Position numbers and translations under genes: made by a program
Shown: positions 14,962 through 22,806 of the stretch, piece after piece
Layout of the letters: each line of letters opens with the position of its first letter
Numbering within the stretch: position 1 is the first letter of the stretch
NCBI GenBank assembly: GCA_025356235.1
Contig: JANXUL010000308.1
Coordinates: 1-33,995 of the forward strand
Direction of reading: 5' to 3'
DNA: 33,995 nucleotides
Origin: Bacteroidota bacterium
GTDB lineage: Bacteria > Bacteroidota > Bacteroidia > Chitinophagales > Chitinophagaceae
The notes under the pieces: model-generated
Seen by the model: the letters and a program-made list of their open reading frames with translations, nothing else
What the model was told of the DNA's origin: nothing
Database searches by the model: none

Positions 14962-17583
14962 TTATTGCGTGGTTGTGTTTTCGGTAATTAACTGGGCGAT
15001 CAAACTAGTCCAGCCGCTTTGGTGACTGGCACCGAGCCCCGAACCGGTGTCTCCATGAAAATATTCATAAAATAAAACCAGGTCTTTGTTTTCGGGCCTG
15101 CTGTAAAACCAGTTTTCATCGCCGTGTAGTTTGCGGTTATTTTTTTCATCCAGCTCAAACAAACTGATTACGCGTTTGGATAATTCGCGGGATACTTCGT
15201 CAAGCCCCATAAAAATACCCGAGCCTGTTGGGTATTCGATACTGAGTGTGCCATCATAAAACTCGCCAAATTTTTTAATGCTTTTAATAATCAGGTAATT
15301 GATGGGCATCCATACAGGGCCGCGCCAATTACTGTTGCCGCCAAAAAAATCAGAAGTAGAGTCGCCCGGATCATATTGAATAGTATATACATGGCCTTCA
15401 AGCGTTACCGAATAGGGATGCGCCTCATGGTATTTGGATAATGCCCGGATACCACCATCAGATAAAAATTCCGTTTCACTTAACAAACGTTTTAATAAAG
15501 CGATCAATTTGTTTTTAGGAATTAATGAGATAAGCATTTTTTCTTCGTCGGCTATTTCTTCATTAGGCCAGAATTTTTTGTTTTTAATCCGATATTGCTC
15601 AAACCAGTTGATGCGTTTGGTAAAATCCTTCAGCTTGTTAAATACTTTTTTATCAATAATAGACACGGCAAAAAGCGAGGTGAGACCCACAATGGATTGA
15701 ATACGCAATTGAAGGGTGGTATTATCTGGCAGGCCCAGGGTATCGTAAAAAAAACCGTCTTCTTCATTCCACATACCCAATTGGTTAAGGGCTTCGGCAA
15801 TCAATACAAAGTGTTCAAAAAATTTGGTGGCACTGTCTTCAAAAGCCTCGTCTTCCATGGCAATTTCAATGGCAATATCCATCAGGTTCAAAGCATACAT
15901 GCCCATCCAGCTGGTACCATCGGCCTGCTCCAATTTGGCTTCGCTGTGTAATTGTATGCTGCGATTGAATACGCCGATATTATCGAGCCCGAGAAAACCG
16001 CCTTCAAAAATATTATTGCCATTCGGATCTTTCCGGTTGATCCACCAGGTAAAATTGATCATGAGCTTGTGAAATACTTTTTTCAAAAAAGTAATATCGC
16101 CTTTGCCTGTTTTATCTTTCTCCATCTGGTAAACCTGTAATGCCGACCATGCCTGTACCGGCGGGTTTACATCACTGAAGTTCCATTCATAAGCCGGCAG
16201 CTGCCCATCGGGCTTCATATACCATTCGCGCATGATGAGCAGGATCTGGTGCTTGGCAAAATTAGGATCAATCATGGCCATAGGTACACAATGAAAAGCA
16301 AGGTCCCATGCAGCATACCAGGGATACTCCCATTTATCGGGCATTAAAATAATATCCTGGTTTTTGAGGTGTTGCCAGTCGCTGTTACGGCCTTTGGCAC
16401 GCTGCTGACTTATATTGGCAATACCATCCGACTCGGTTAACCAGCGTTCAATATCATAATAATAATATTGCTTACTCCAAAGCAGTCCGGCCAATGCCTG
16501 CCGCTGAATATTTTTCAGGTCTTTTGAAATAGCAGAAGGTAAAATGGCATTATAAAAATCTTCTGCTTCCAACCGGCGCTGTTCAAAAATATCGGTAAAG
16601 CCTTTGGTAAAAGGCGATTCCATCAATACATCACTAATACGCAGGTACACGGTTTTCGAGGCCCCGCCTTCAATAGAGTATTTATACACGGGGGCGAACT
16701 TGGTTCCGCTTTTTTTATCGCGGAGCGCTTCCGTGTTTTTATCGTGGATGATGGCATCATGAAAAGCGTCTTTTACAAATACCGATTCATTTTTTTTGCC
16801 GAATAATTTTTCGGTATTGGTTTCATTCTCTGTAAAAAAAATATCGTCGGGCTTTTGATAATATAAATAATGCGCCCCCAACCTTTCATGTACCGCTTTT
16901 ACCAGACAATCCTTATTGATGGCTTTAATGCTTGGTTTTTTGTCGGGTCCGCGTGATTGCCAGCGATTAAAAAACCATAGCGTGGGAAGCAGGGTAACAG
17001 GCGCGGTTGTTTTGCCCCGGTTACTGATCTCTATTTTTATACCGATATCTTTTTTATTGATTTTGGCATAGGTGATATATACATCGAAATAGGCATTGTC
17101 ATCAAAAATGCCGGTATCTAAAATTTCGTATTCGGGTTCGTTTTTACTCCTTCTTCTGTTTTCATTAATCAGGTCCTGGTATGGAAACTCTTTTTGCGGA
17201 TACTTGTACAGCATCTGCATATAATAATGAGAGGGCAGGTTATCTAAATAATAATAGAGTTCTTTTACATCTTCGCCATGGTTACCTTCTTTGTTGCCCA
17301 GTCCGAATAAACGTTCTTTTAAAATAGCATCTTTTCCGTTCCATAAGGATATGGCAAAACAGAGGTTGCCGAAAAAATCAGAGATGCCGCCCAAACCATC
17401 TTCGCCCCAGCGGTAGGTGCGGGAATGTGATTGGTTGAAAGGGATATAATTCCACGCATCACCATTTTCGCTGAAGTCTTCCCTAACAGTACCCCATTGT
17501 CTCTCCGACAGGTAAGGCCCCCATTGTTCCAGCGGTATATTTTTAGAAGCGTTTACTTTTAACCTTTGTTCTTCGGCGGTCAT
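14962..17583 (-). CDS. GH63-like glucosidase (MGH1-type, (alpha/alpha)6 barrel)
   Basis: 873 residues from ATG 17583 (MTAEEQRLK), the usual family start. The N-terminal part carries the diagnostic blocks WGPYLSERQWGTVREDFS, YRWGEDGLGGISDF, LWNGKDAILKERLFGL and NEGNHGEDVKE-like (here NKEGNHGEDVKELYYYLD), then YEILDTGIFDD and a beta-sandwich. The C-terminal half is an (alpha/alpha)6 barrel with EYPWYAAWDLAFHCVP, PAYEWNFSDVNPP, FEGGFLGLDNIG, EQADGTSWMGMYALN, NSNWRGPVWMPINY and EYFHGDTGSGLGASHQSGWTSL. These match the MGH1-like/GH63 clan-G glucosidases acting on alpha-glucosyl linkages or glucosylglycerate-type compatible solutes; substrate undetermined. No signal peptide from the chosen start, so cytoplasmic. 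Confidence 0.9.
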   Translation of the reverse strand: MTAEEQRLKVNASKNIPLEQWGPYLSERQWGTVREDFSENGDAWNYIPFNQSHSRTYRWGEDGLGGISDFFGNLCFAISLWNGKDAILKERLFGLGNKEGNHGEDVKELYYYLDNLPSHYYMQMLYKYPQKEFPYQDLINENRRRSKNEPEYEILDTGIFDDNAYFDVYITYAKINKKDIGIKIEISNRGKTTAPVTLLPTLWFFNRWQSRGPDKKPSIKAINKDCLVKAVHERLGAHYLYYQKPDDIFFTENETNTEKLFGKKNESVFVKDAFHDAIIHDKNTEALRDKKSGTKFAPVYKYSIEGGASKTVYLRISDVLMESPFTKGFTDIFEQRRLEAEDFYNAILPSAISKDLKNIQRQALAGLLWSKQYYYYDIERWLTESDGIANISQQRAKGRNSDWQHLKNQDIILMPDKWEYPWYAAWDLAFHCVPMAMIDPNFAKHQILLIMREWYMKPDGQLPAYEWNFSDVNPPVQAWSALQVYQMEKDKTGKGDITFLKKVFHKLMINFTWWINRKDPNGNNIFEGGFLGLDNIGVFNRSIQLHSEAKLEQADGTSWMGMYALNLMDIAIEIAMEDEAFEDSATKFFEHFVLIAEALNQLGMWNEEDGFFYDTLGLPDNTTLQLRIQSIVGLTSLFAVSIIDKKVFNKLKDFTKRINWFEQYRIKNKKFWPNEEIADEEKMLISLIPKNKLIALLKRLLSETEFLSDGGIRALSKYHEAHPYSVTLEGHVYTIQYDPGDSTSDFFGGNSNWRGPVWMPINYLIIKSIKKFGEFYDGTLSIEYPTGSGIFMGLDEVSRELSKRVISLFELDEKNNRKLHGDENWFYSRPENKDLVLFYEYFHGDTGSGLGASHQSGWTSLIAQLITENTTTQ

Positions 17584-17955
17584 AATTACCGCTAAAATAA
17601 CCCAGCAAAGAAGAAAAATAGAAAGAAATATACTTATACGGGAAACGGGTATAAATAAAAATCCGTTTACGGGCATGGGGCAACAATAAGGCACTTGTTG
17701 AATACTGTATGTTTGTTTTCCAACGTTTTCTTCCCGATTGCCTTTGCCGTCGTGTGCTCAAAAGTATGGTTCCTCCCAGGGTGAACCCGGTGATATGAGG
17801 GAATAAGCATGGGCTGGTCGAAAAACTCGGTCTTGCACCGGTTAAGTTCCGGTCACTAATATTAATAGAGAAATCATCAAAAAAACTACTTACCAAACCG
17901 GGTAATAATTTCTGAGAATAACGGGGTCATGTTTCACCTGCTGCTATAACCTGTG
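17584..17955. other. Gene-free stretch between kinase operon and glucosidase
   Basis: Both flanking genes read leftward, so this should contain the end of the kinase operon and the glucosidase promoter. A TATATTTC near the start codon resembles a -7 box with one mismatch, without a clear -33 element. Short open frames here have no recognisable similarity. Confidence 0.35.
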
Positions 17956-19530
17956 TTAAGCTGAAGGAATGATTATATTGAAAACAGCACCTTGGTTGTT
18001 GTGAACGTTGATGCTGCCGCCATGTGCCAATACAAATTGTTTTACTATGGCCAGGCCTAAACCGGTTCCACCCTGTTTATCTTTTGTAACAAAAGGGTCG
18101 AAGAGGGTCTTAAACAAGGTATCGGGGATACCAGGCCCATTATCCTTTATTGTTAATTCAATGCTTCCATCCTGCTCTTCAGCAGAAATGCGGATAAGCG
18201 GATTTGCTATCTTATTGTCGCGCAATGCTTCGGCTGCATTACTCAGGAGGTTGATGATGATTCTTTTAAATTTACTTTTATCGCCCCAAATGGAAAGCTG
18301 GTTGGGTATATCTGTCTGGACCTGTAATAAACTAAAATCCCTGATGGATGCAGAAAGGGCAATACTATCTGTAACGATTTCTTTCAAAGAAAGTTTTTGT
18401 GTTTTAACGGGCACTTCTCGAATAAAATCAAGAAAGTCATCAAATATTTCTGATGCCTGCTCCCCGCATTGATCAAGCATATCAAGCAATTCATTTTGTA
18501 TACCTTCTCCACGTAGCAGGCCAGTTAATACGGGGATATTTTTTATAGGAGACCTTAAGTCGTGCAGTAGCATACTGAGTGCGCCCCCTACGGCAGATAA
18601 TTTTTCCTTTTCAAGTAGTTTAGCCTGTAGCTCAGCATTACGGATAACCTTGGCGGCACTTTGTACAAAAAGTTTTAGCAGGTAAAGTTTTTCTGTTTTT
18701 AACCGGATATTTTTTTTCAGCGCGGTAAATACAACATAATTTTCCATTTTTGCAAACACAAGTTCATCTACCTGGATGATTTCTTCAGATGAGTTGCGAC
18801 TGGCAGTTTCGATAATAGTTGCCAGTTGTTCCTGGTTAAGTTTTTCTTCGCCCACTCCAATGGAAAAGATCTTTTCATAACTGCCATCTTTATGCAGCTT
18901 TCCCAATAAGGCCATATCTGTTTGCGTATAGCCTGCAATCTGGTCAAGGATGTTTTTTAGCAATGAGTTAAGATGGTGTTCGGCCAGATTTATATTGGAA
19001 ATAGCAAAGAGAAGGTGTTCCAAGTTACGCAGTTTGTTGTAATCGTCAACGGCTTTGGTAGCCAGTTGTATAATCTCATCGGCTGCATAGGGTTTACAAT
19101 GGTAGCCTACGTTTTGTCCGGCTTTGGCAACAATATCTTCAATACTTGTATCACTGTATGCTGTTATAAATATAATCTCTGCTTTGGTATCTGCCTCCCT
19201 GATGTGCGTGGCGGTTTCCAATCCATCCCATCCGGGCATCCGCATGTCAAGAAAAATAACGGCGTAGGGCCCGTTGGCGGTAATGGATTGTTTTACTTTT
19301 TCAAACCCCTCTTTTCCATTCGCAGCTTTATCAACGGTGAATTTGGGTATATAGCTGTTCCTGGACCCTAATAAAGGCCTCTCTGCTTCTTCACCAAAAA
19401 GGATACTTGAAGCCTGTTTTACCTGTTCATTTGTTTTGATTGGCGGGATGAGGATTTCCTCAATATTATCCCGCACCATTTCCTCATCATCAATGACCAA
19501 TACCCGGGTATTTATGTTTTCTGTTTGCAT
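17956..19530 (-). CDS. Hybrid receiver-histidine kinase
   Basis: 524 residues from ATG 19530. Order: receiver (1-155) with VLVIDDEE, phospho-acceptor Asp95 in FLDMRMPG, Thr123 in FITAYS and Lys146 in HCKPY; an unidentified GAF-like middle region (~165-300); a HisKA-like helix with LLHDLRSPIK (His323); and a HATPase with INLLSNAAEAL (N-box), DNGPGIP (463-469), FDPFVTKDKQGGTGLGLAIV (G2). The receiver has an extra ~30-residue segment between its first two strands (around 28-62). No membrane segments, so it is cytoplasmic. The receiver at the N-terminus means it takes phosphate or a signal from an upstream kinase, most simply the product of the preceding gene, whose stop is 3 bases away. It has no DNA-binding output of its own. 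Confidence 0.93.
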   Translation of the reverse strand: MQTENINTRVLVIDDEEMVRDNIEEILIPPIKTNEQVKQASSILFGEEAERPLLGSRNSYIPKFTVDKAANGKEGFEKVKQSITANGPYAVIFLDMRMPGWDGLETATHIREADTKAEIIFITAYSDTSIEDIVAKAGQNVGYHCKPYAADEIIQLATKAVDDYNKLRNLEHLLFAISNINLAEHHLNSLLKNILDQIAGYTQTDMALLGKLHKDGSYEKIFSIGVGEEKLNQEQLATIIETASRNSSEEIIQVDELVFAKMENYVVFTALKKNIRLKTEKLYLLKLFVQSAAKVIRNAELQAKLLEKEKLSAVGGALSMLLHDLRSPIKNIPVLTGLLRGEGIQNELLDMLDQCGEQASEIFDDFLDFIREVPVKTQKLSLKEIVTDSIALSASIRDFSLLQVQTDIPNQLSIWGDKSKFKRIIINLLSNAAEALRDNKIANPLIRISAEEQDGSIELTIKDNGPGIPDTLFKTLFDPFVTKDKQGGTGLGLAIVKQFVLAHGGSINVHNNQGAVFNIIIPSA

Positions 19531-19533
19531 AGG

Positions 19534-20772
19534 TTATATTTTAAAATGTGCAATGGCTTCGGCCCCCATTCCGGTACCCCCACTTTTTAAAATCAAACGG
19601 CCATCATGGCTTTCAATAATAGAGCGGCAGTTAGCCAGCCCCAAACCATTACCTTCTGTTTTGGTGGTAACACCCCGAGTAAAAAGTTTTGGCAGAACAT
19701 CCGGGTCAATGCCAGCCCCCGTATCTTTAATAATAACTTCCAGCTCATCGTTTTCTACCCTTGCCACAATATCAATCTGCCTGGTATGGCTTTCGCCAAT
19801 GACAATACTTTCCGCAGCATTTTTCAGGAGGTTCAAAAATACCTGCATTAAGCGTGTTTTATCGCCAATAATTAATGGCAGGTCAACAGGGATATTACTT
19901 TGAACTATAATATTCCTTTTATGAAGGGTTGGCATAAGCATGGAGAAACAATCGTTTACGATATTGCGAATACTCACTTTATCCCTGATGGTGCTTTCCT
20001 GTCCCCTGATATACTGTCGTTGTATGTTTAGTATTTCGGAAATATGTGTAACAATATTCATCTGCTCCCCCAATGATTTATTTAATTCTTCCTTACTTTT
20101 TTTTTGATTCAATATTAATCCATCAAGCAGGTCAAGCAAAGCCTGTGTTTTCGTTTCCCCAAAAATGGGGATAAGCTGCGGCTGCTGTTTGCGAAAAAAA
20201 TTTTCAAGGTTTATAAGTGTATCATGGTCATATTCTAATAGATGTCTTTTAACCCGCGTAAGGTATGAGCCAAACCCTACCACTGCATTGCCAATATCGT
20301 GCAGTATGTTGGATGCCATTTCAAACTTACTTTTCTCAACTGCCTGGTCGTGCAGTACCTGGTTTATTTTTCTTTCCCGTTCGTAAAATTCTGTAATATC
20401 ATCAAACATAAAACTGAGGGAGTTGGCGTCAATTTTATTTACGGTGAAAAAAAAATGCCTTGTGTCGCGGGAGTCTTTTTTTCTCAGGTCTATTCCATAA
20501 TTTTCTTGCAGTACTATGTTGCCGGATTCTTTATTAAATGCCCTAACCACAGCGGCAAACCCGGGTAACATTTTATCAAGCAGAGATAGTATGTTATTGG
20601 CATCGGCTAACTCATAATGCATAAAAAAGGGCATTAATAACTGTACCCCTTTTGCATTTATTTGTGTAATGGCACCGGATAAATCCGACTCAACCAAACC
20701 CACAGGTATCTGATGGATGATACTGAGCATTTTCTGTACCTGCTTTTGCATGGCGGCCGTATCGTTCATCAT
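19534..20772 (-). CDS. PAS-domain histidine kinase
   Basis: 412 residues from ATG 20772 (two tandem ATGs). An N-terminal PAS domain (about 10-130; IIHQIPVGLVESDLSGAITQINAKG through FMFDDITEFYERE) leads through a coiled linker to an atypical dimerisation helix with SNILHDIGNAV (His158) in place of the common H-E-x-R-x-P. The HATPase is complete: FLNLLKNAAESI (N-box), DTGAGIDPDVL (G1) and TEGNGLGLANCRSI (G2), ending HFKI. There is no membrane segment, so the input is cytoplasmic. It starts 4 bases after the PYP-like gene and ends 3 bases before the hybrid kinase gene, so the three are almost certainly one transcript. Its own PAS domain could pair with the stand-alone PYP domain. Confidence 0.93.
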   Translation of the reverse strand: MMNDTAAMQKQVQKMLSIIHQIPVGLVESDLSGAITQINAKGVQLLMPFFMHYELADANNILSLLDKMLPGFAAVVRAFNKESGNIVLQENYGIDLRKKDSRDTRHFFFTVNKIDANSLSFMFDDITEFYERERKINQVLHDQAVEKSKFEMASNILHDIGNAVVGFGSYLTRVKRHLLEYDHDTLINLENFFRKQQPQLIPIFGETKTQALLDLLDGLILNQKKSKEELNKSLGEQMNIVTHISEILNIQRQYIRGQESTIRDKVSIRNIVNDCFSMLMPTLHKRNIIVQSNIPVDLPLIIGDKTRLMQVFLNLLKNAAESIVIGESHTRQIDIVARVENDELEVIIKDTGAGIDPDVLPKLFTRGVTTKTEGNGLGLANCRSIIESHDGRLILKSGGTGMGAEAIAHFKI

Positions 20773-20776
20773 TTTT

Positions 20777-21139
20777 TCAGCGTTTTTTAACCAAGAGGTA
20801 CTGATGGGAATGCCCCACTGATTTAAGCAGGCGTAACCTCACTTTTGTTGGTTGGGTAACATACGTAAACATGTAATCCATCTCTTCATCCACATCCGGC
20901 GAGTTGTATTTTTCTGCCACCATAAAATTATTAGTACATGGCGCTACTCCTGTAAAAAAATGTTTGCCAATTGCATTTTCGGTAGCAACGCCTGCAATGT
21001 CAGACTCGGCTTTATTATAGGCAACGATGATACCGTCTGTGGTCATTTTTACCAAACCAAATGGGAGGCTGTTATAGACCTGGTCACCTTGTTCTTCAAG
21101 CCAGGCAATTATGTTAACAGAAGAAAATTCGGGAGACAT
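20777..21139 (-). CDS. Photoactive yellow protein homologue (PYP-type PAS domain)
   Basis: 120 residues from ATG 21139, the same size as the classical 125-residue PYP. Aligning by eye to Halorhodospira PYP gives LPFGLVKMTTDG for LAFGAIQLDGDG, AYNKAESDIAG for QYNAAEGDITG, IGKHFFTGVAPCTN for IGKNFFKDVAPCTD, and MFTYVTQPTKVRL for TFDYQMTPTKVKV, ending in VKKR. The chromophore triad is kept at a constant offset of one: Tyr41 (PYP Tyr42), Glu45 (Glu46) and Cys68 (Cys69, thioester to p-coumarate). Thr50 and Arg52 are replaced by Ala and Val, and there is a 4-residue gap after the Cys loop. It heads an operon with two kinases and likely provides their sensory input. Whether it binds chromophore cannot be read from sequence. 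Confidence 0.92.
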   Translation of the reverse strand: MSPEFSSVNIIAWLEEQGDQVYNSLPFGLVKMTTDGIIVAYNKAESDIAGVATENAIGKHFFTGVAPCTNNFMVAEKYNSPDVDEEMDYMFTYVTQPTKVRLRLLKSVGHSHQYLLVKKR

Positions 21140-21394
21140 ATATTTTTTTTAAAGGTAAATGAGTTATATGTATAACAGCGTAAGGAAAGCGGTTTTGAAA
21201 GCCGGAAAAAGTTAAAACCATGGGGATACTTTCTGCCACTTTCTTAACAAGATAGTAGCGTATGGTTTACACTTTACCGCCCTCTTGTAAAATAGCTCGA
21301 TTGCTCTCAACAGCAGGTTTCAAGTATTAGCCCAAGGGGCTTGTTACGCATTTGCTTACACAAGATGTAAATTACATTATCAAACCGCTATTTC

Positions 21395-22102
21395 ATGAAA
21401 AAAATCACCGCCCCGCTATTCCTCGTCATTTTGCTCGCTTATACGCCTGCCCGAAAGAAAACGGTTATTGTTTGGCAGCCATCACATCAAACCAATACCG
21501 GTAAAGATTTTAGTGAAGCGGCCGTAAGTAATGCCATAGCAGAAGCTGCAATGGCAACCAAACCAAACTTCAGGGAATACAAAGTGTGGAGTTTTGGCAG
21601 AAAGGATGTACACAATGCCGATAGCGGAAGCAATACGATGATCGCGCACACCTCTGCTGTTGTAGATGGCAGGCTTTCAGGATATACATGGGAGTTGCAG
21701 CAGGCCAACCGGCACAAACCGGATGTATTTGTTGCGCTGCACAATAATGGCGGCACAAAACGCCATGCAGTATGGGGCTATATACATTATGGGGATGCGC
21801 ATGAAGCAGAGAACCGCGAACTGGCCGCACAATTAATAGCCGCAATCGCTTCTGCCACAACACTGGAAAACCGCGGCGTATTGCTCGACAGTACCACGGG
21901 CCGCAACGATTACTGTTGTACCACTACAGGTAAACTTTCTTTTTATAGTTTGGATGAACATGTGAATAGTTCGCCTATCCGGGTTCTATTGGAAATAGGG
22001 GACAATGCAGCGAGCCACGATTTTTTGAAGGACCCTGTTAATCAGCAGAAGATCGGGGGAGCTATAAAAGCAGCTTTAGTGAAATGGATGGGGCGGAGAT
22101 AA
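21395..22102 (+). CDS. Secreted N-acetylmuramoyl-L-alanine amidase-like protein (Amidase_3 fold)
   Basis: 235 residues from ATG 21395, 255 bases from the divergent PYP operon. An N-terminal hydrophobic segment (MKKITAPLFLVILLAYTPA) acts as signal peptide or anchor. The zinc-amidase layout is visible: His31 in WQPSHQ, Glu100 in GYTWELQQAN before HKPDVFVALHNNGG (His116; the S-I-H-A-N-type strand), and a late Glu200 in VLLEIGDNAAS, the position of the catalytic Glu. Two adjacent Cys (174-175) are unusual. Amidases of this fold cut the amide between MurNAc and the stem peptide in peptidoglycan. Motifs diverge from the canonical HGG..., so a related zinc hydrolase with another substrate remains possible. 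Confidence 0.75.
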   Translation: MKKITAPLFLVILLAYTPARKKTVIVWQPSHQTNTGKDFSEAAVSNAIAEAAMATKPNFREYKVWSFGRKDVHNADSGSNTMIAHTSAVVDGRLSGYTWELQQANRHKPDVFVALHNNGGTKRHAVWGYIHYGDAHEAENRELAAQLIAAIASATTLENRGVLLDSTTGRNDYCCTTTGKLSFYSLDEHVNSSPIRVLLEIGDNAASHDFLKDPVNQQKIGGAIKAALVKWMGRR

Positions 22103-22154
22103 TGGGTGGTTGATTATTTGATTTAAAAATATGATTTTACCTTACGGGAGCCGG

Positions 22155-22697
22155 TTACTGTTCAAATATTTGTTTGGTCTCGTAAAGTGCTTTTATCGTC
22201 AGGAAATAGGCCTGGTCATCCAGCAGTAGAACAGGCTGTGAAATTAGCTCACCTGTTTTCCGGTTTGTGAAAGATATTTTTTTAATGGTTGAGGAAAACA
22301 AGATTTTGAAATCTTCGGGACTTACTTTATACCAACCTGAAATATTATCTTCACATAATTCGGGATTTGCAGATACCAGCGTCAGCTTTTTTCCATCCAT
22401 CAATGCTATTGTCAGGGTATCTTTAAAAAAACACTTACCCAGGCCTACGGTAGAAAGATTAAATCCTGAAAAACCATTGATTTCCCCTGTACTGTCGTTG
22501 TTTGAGAAGGTAGGCGACAATTTTAAACCTTTTAGCTCTCCGTCTTTTACTATCAGCGGAATGGTTACGTGGTAAAAGAAATGTTTTCCATCAGGCACAT
22601 TTTTTTTAATAATGGCCTGGCCCGTTTGTGTATAAGCCCAATTACAGGAAAGGAGCAGAAAAAATATTCCATAGAGGATGAGGAGCCTTATCTTCAT
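22155..22697 (-). CDS. Hypothetical lipoprotein (180 aa)
   Basis: Start chosen at ATG 22697 because MKIRLLILYGIFFLLLSC is a good lipoprotein signal with the lipobox Cys at 18; the frame extends 13 codons further without a better signal. The mature part is beta-rich and not recognised: it has HFFYHVTIPLIVKDGELKGLKLSPTF, a GFSGFNLSTVGLGKCFF segment, GWYKVSPEDFKILFSSTIKKI, and a KTGELISQPVLLLDDQAYFLT strand pair. No catalytic motif seen. It converges with the amidase-like gene and is divergent from the CRTAC1 gene (109 bases between starts). Confidence 0.75.
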   Translation of the reverse strand: MKIRLLILYGIFFLLLSCNWAYTQTGQAIIKKNVPDGKHFFYHVTIPLIVKDGELKGLKLSPTFSNNDSTGEINGFSGFNLSTVGLGKCFFKDTLTIALMDGKKLTLVSANPELCEDNISGWYKVSPEDFKILFSSTIKKISFTNRKTGELISQPVLLLDDQAYFLTIKALYETKQIFEQ

Positions 22698-22806
22698 TTT
22701 TATATTTTCAGATTGTGAATAAACGAATATATACACAAGTAAAGAATATTTTCTACATTGCCCGGATGTTATTTACTCAAAACCGAAGCGTATTAATTTT
22801 ATTTTA

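Noticed and set aside
17584-17694. 37-codon hydrophobic N-terminal extension of the glucosidase, with an in-frame ATG, that could be a membrane anchor.
   Set aside because: The family normally begins at MTAEEQRL (ATG 17583), and the extension comes from a T-rich leader that would give hydrophobic codons by chance.
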